From Flammeovirgaceae bacterium UBA6059 (lineage in GTDB: Bacteria; Bacteroidota; Bacteroidia; Cytophagales; Cyclobacteriaceae), in NCBI GenBank assembly GCA_002435755.1, contig DIYH01000033.1:1-26453 (forward strand): a stretch of 26,453 nt of DNA, in the 5' to 3' direction. Positions 25,301 through 26,453 of this stretch are shown piece by piece. The translations under genes were made by a program, and so were the position numbers. Positions within the stretch are counted from its first letter, which is position 1. Each line of letters begins with the position of its first letter. A model generated the notes under the pieces. That model did not search any database and was not told the origin of the DNA. It saw nothing but the letters and a program-made list of their open reading frames with translations.

Positions 25301-26453
25301 TTATTTCTGGTCTTGCGGGAAATGAGACCTATACCTTGGTGGTGATTGGTGCTAACGGCTGTACTTCTGACAATTTTGTGCATACTGTGGGAGAAAATCC
25401 TACGCTTCCTTCAGCCACTCTCAATGATGTGGGTAATCCTGGCTCTGAATCGATGAATAATACAGTGTGTGACACAACATTTACAACAGGTACCAATACG
25501 TTCAATGGAGCGCTTCAACTAACGCCTGATGCTGGGGTAGCCGATGACTATGACTTCACCTGGTTCTACGGCGCTTCTACCGACAATGCAGACCTGCTTA
25601 CGACACGGCTACCTAATGCGGTGATTGAGCCTGGTACAACTCAAGGTGATACCCTTGTTCAAAATTTACCTGGAGGTGTATACACCGTTATCATGCAAAA
25701 CCGAACCTCTCTTTGCGCTGATACTTTAGAATTTACTGTTAGTAACAGTCCTGATCCTGATCCAGCTATCGACAGCTCTCCAGCTGGTCTTGCAGTTGAT
25801 TATGACATCACGCCAAACTCTGACTGTGGTTCATCACCAAATGGCCAAATTGAAATCCTTCAGGTTAGTGGTGTAGCAGTAACTAATAATTTTTATTTCT
25901 TGTGGTTTAGTGGTTCTGACACCTCAGGAACAGGCAATGAATTATCTGGATTAGTGGCAGGTGATTCGTCTATGGTATTAAGTGGGCTTGCCACAGGTAA
26001 TTATACCGTGGTTGCATTTGATGGAACTACAGGATGTTCATCAACATTAGAGACTTTCAATGTCGGTGAGGCACCAATATTACCGTCAGCCACCCTGAAC
26101 GATTCTACCTTAGTAGGTTCATTGACGGCTTCCAATACAGTTTGTGATACTACATATATATCCACAAGTGGCACTTTCAATGGAGCCATTCAAATTATTC
26201 CTGATGTAGGGGTTGCCAATGATTATGATTTCACATGGTTTTATGGTCAATCCACTACTTCACCAGGAGATTTAGTAACATCTCAGCTTCCGGATGCTGA
26301 GATACTTCCGGGCACCACACAAGGAGACACATTAGTACGAGGACTGCCTGGAGGTACCTATACTGTCATTATGCAAAATCGTGCTACACTATGCTCTGAT
26401 ACCATCGAGTTCACTATCGCTGACAGCCCCGCAGCTGACCCTACTATCGATAG
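19372..26453 (+). CDS. Giant SprB-like surface adhesin, 5' part (runs off right edge)
   Basis: An uninterrupted frame from the ATG at 19372 to the right edge gives 2360 codons and continues. Order: signal peptide (to ALAQ, about 23); a Cys/Asp-rich DxDxDG stretch (CLNGVDDDNDGLIDCFDGDC, 26-45); seven FG-GAP-like repeats (about 89-465, for example VGDVDYDGIPEVI, VADFNQDGHMDVLA, VADVDGDGASEICL) ending in the linker WQPSRSVWNQFGYFN; a CARDB-like segment near 570-680; a jelly-roll-like domain (about 735-882); SprB-like modules of about 90-120 residues centred on GYTFTWFVG-type strands; and a LamG/concanavalin-like domain (about 1264-1425: AMTIQYWANL, VTGTWDAATGEMKMYANG, FEGTIDEFRLYNRVLS). At least twelve such modules are visible. 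SprB-type adhesins move on the surface of gliding Bacteroidota. A C-terminal type B sorting domain is expected beyond the window but cannot be seen. Confidence 0.9.
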   Translation, partial: MESCRKALLLISFLSTSTLALAQEDCLNGVDDDNDGLIDCFDGDCAFSSDCEDFFFGNPVVCGEDPVVQEFKIRTQWVSEDRTVNNAAMPTVGDVDYDGIPEVITTSHLDRYVTILNGATGETKHQITLPWDVENFNAIGNVDRDDCGDIFIARFGNRVIRRYDCELNQIWEANASRSEEVGTMGLADFNEDGTAELYYRDEIMNAETGNIIVTGTNANWDRNIVFAPIAVDILDDSECPDCSGLELIAGNLIYAVNIDAGTKTLIKDMNDVLPNGSKFFVKYFSGWGGRQWSSVSVADFNQDGHMDVLASGAQGSSNTGRTTIFFWDVFNNTVLTYTDPSNNHVRGTGRINIADVDGDGGLNASYVSNQRLYSLALMPDPNGPGEILDRIWRKTIKEGSSGFTGCSVFDFNDDGKTEIVYRSESTLIIIDGVNGNTRVSLPCVSRTQIEYPIVADVDGDGASEICLACFTDDNFPFDPYDNNSSFGQIRIFEADEGENWQPSRSVWNQFGYFNVNINDDLTVPIEMQDHTAVFSTDVCTDGENRALNTFLNQAPILEADGCPAFVTPELAIGDNLTITSPQCPSGDFEVSFTIQNTGDVELSGLLPVTFYDGNPAQSGSIRLNTEQVVVSNLDILQTLDITMMVQGPGDDFEVYVSINDSGTKTLPFAGDGDGPIAECGTTSNIAHGPVVPTPFPLSVEKLKDNEICEDGKPNNGQARAYYEGPLGGDVDALWVESFGDLPNNQNPDTGATAWSATDATNTDYAGVRTNSGGKAFEATDTDGTVVWTSEVIDISAYATVDLSALMRASPRQETNNDFMRVTYRLDGGDTTLFDDGEGRGSFGQKIVEANGISGNTVQIVAYFRNNGNDETYFLDNVRVEGTTPVVIVEQTNGFTFFWYEGPMSDPTTFDGNADHEGALYPNMAAGTYSVFGINNAALCYSDTLEVIIDEIEPIFDEDDIIVDVTDVTNCDPPNGAVSASVDDGMGGTTTDGYTFTWFVGNDQTANIGISPSLTGLTARTYAVEVEDNLTGCKVRKLVTVNTNETTPVLEFVSKTDITDCSNLTAGEINVSADGGQTSGYTFYYYQGTTTKALADFVGGATYSGLTAGPYVVEAIADGSGCPSDTIIVTIEDLTDSPTPSAQVNQPNTGCDVATGELEADGDGMGTTAGFTFEWFAGSNTLDQYKLPNANDDGTPMAGSPWILTGVREGVYTVRVTDGKGCSTAIEVMATADFELPTFDDINEPFDTEEAMTIDDQGPNSSDGGYVEMPQILTGQSAMTIQYWANLTPQNYANDQRIFSTGSTGEGQVLLWSDNHDGLAFVVKATGGGRGRINSSYSATGWVQVTGTWDAATGEMKMYANGVLLGEDNYGQGQTLTTSNNSSRMLIGRDNNAGYGKFEGTIDEFRLYNRVLSIVEINETLCTELTGNEAGLIAYYDFNDITDTNVPDVSGNGNNGTLMNVDHPGNSNNQISFPTADITCPNTGLGNNTSCDAANPNGIIDISDKILPVGGDYTFRLYEGFSTATLLEANTTGIFENRAGGFYTVTVEDNVTTCITVPATVSLNDITDLPNIITGVTNDISCNNIGLGEIEMTVSSNIVEPTTGYTYEIFQGANTDIGNRLEITTTLDGSVPYLFDSLADGIYRIRVTNNDLTCFSTTDVLLDDVSLPPTIRSTRISPNTSCGESNNGVITVSGINDLGTAYPNDPNVTDDVELDSLFNFAWFSGSLADSANLILELDNTTPYDSVSLNLSLVPSSLYSADGKYTVIAFSDSTGCFSSPTTRTIQTIQVFPDVFTDQVSVNTSCNATLADGQASAFVLDPLSTDPSDPNSRFFEEDGYLFRWYSDNTLSSDPDSAALGYLNASNRVGVGDTVGGLESTTYYVEVTDSSSLCVTVGNITIGSMPTQPALSLNGNSMDNTACGLGVNGLIEVDVSLNGNPVTDFTGYTFTWYEGNGTAGANYTTGDPATNGSNPVVNNNIISGLAGNETYTLVVIGANGCTSDNFVHTVGENPTLPSATLNDVGNPGSESMNNTVCDTTFTTGTNTFNGALQLTPDAGVADDYDFTWFYGASTDNADLLTTRLPNAVIEPGTTQGDTLVQNLPGGVYTVIMQNRTSLCADTLEFTVSNSPDPDPAIDSSPAGLAVDYDITPNSDCGSSPNGQIEILQVSGVAVTNNFYFLWFSGSDTSGTGNELSGLVAGDSSMVLSGLATGNYTVVAFDGTTGCSSTLETFNVGEAPILPSATLNDSTLVGSLTASNTVCDTTYISTSGTFNGAIQIIPDVGVANDYDFTWFYGQSTTSPGDLVTSQLPDAEILPGTTQGDTLVRGLPGGTYTVIMQNRATLCSDTIEFTIADSPAADPTID
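25393..26453 (+). repeat. 675-bp tandem protein-level repeat in the giant adhesin (second copy cut by edge)
   Basis: The unit starting at 25393 (GE.P.LPSATLND) recurs at 26068, exactly 675 bp or 225 codons later. Each unit contains a CDTT-to-DYDFTWFYG module ending in GGxYTVIMQNR, and the complete first unit also holds a second, different SprB-like module (FYFLWFSGSD). The copies share about 50 of 75 residues around the FTWFYG module by eye, while codons differ widely at synonymous positions. The second copy runs off the right edge, so more copies may follow. Confidence 0.75.

Noticed and set aside
1..26453. tRNA, rRNA, CRISPR array, insertion sequence, prophage or attachment site
   Set aside because: No cloverleaf-like sequence, regular short repeat-spacer array, transposase or integrase was found on either strand by reading.

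Overview
The window is a chromosomal stretch from a Bacteroidota bacterium, probably a marine gliding member of the Cytophagales. The order-level call is inference. It rests on a PorP/SprF-family protein next to cargo with a type B (gliding-motility-associated) type IX secretion (T9SS) sorting domain, a giant adhesin with SprB-like modules, PorT-like outer-membrane barrels, AT-rich gaps without Shine-Dalgarno sequences, and a STAND-WD40 family common in this phylum. No tRNA, rRNA, CRISPR array, insertion sequence or phage gene was seen.

Layout. (1) Positions 1-326, minus: the 5' end of a secreted protein running off the left edge. (2) Positions 430-7617, minus: a tight four-gene operon with gaps of 2, 9 and 1 bp. 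In transcription order it encodes a cytosolic protein with three TIR/DUF4062-like domains, a STAND NTPase with one membrane segment, a long coiled coil and a seven-bladed WD40 propeller, an outer-membrane barrel with a helical N-terminal domain, and a probably surface-exposed propeller lipoprotein. Read as a unit, it looks like a signalling device spanning the whole envelope, and it is the best candidate here for an undescribed system. (3) Positions 7689-10967, minus: an ATP/ADP-translocase-like membrane protein fused to HEAT repeats and a cyclic-nucleotide-binding-like domain, with a GTG start. (4) Positions 11230-13683, minus: an apparent operon of a PorT-like barrel, a class IV HDAC-like deacetylase and a rhomboid protease, the last two overlapping by ATGA.

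(5) Positions 13932-26453, plus: a T9SS surface-protein locus. A PorP/SprF-type barrel fused to a C-terminal SPOR domain is followed 13 bp later by a 1075-residue cargo (IPT/TIG, seven FG-GAP repeats, Ig-like and PKD domains, type B sorting domain). After a 177-bp gap comes a giant adhesin that stays open for more than 2360 codons to the right edge, with another seven FG-GAP repeats, a jelly-roll-like domain, a LamG domain and at least twelve SprB-like modules.

How they may work together: the PorP-SPOR protein probably receives or holds the neighbouring type B cargo at the cell surface while gripping peptidoglycan. In the TIR-STAND operon, a surface or periplasmic signal could pass from the lipoprotein and barrel to the periplasmic WD40 propeller, through the coiled coil and membrane segment, to the cytosolic NTPase and its TIR-like partner. 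These functional links are inferences from domain order and gene order.
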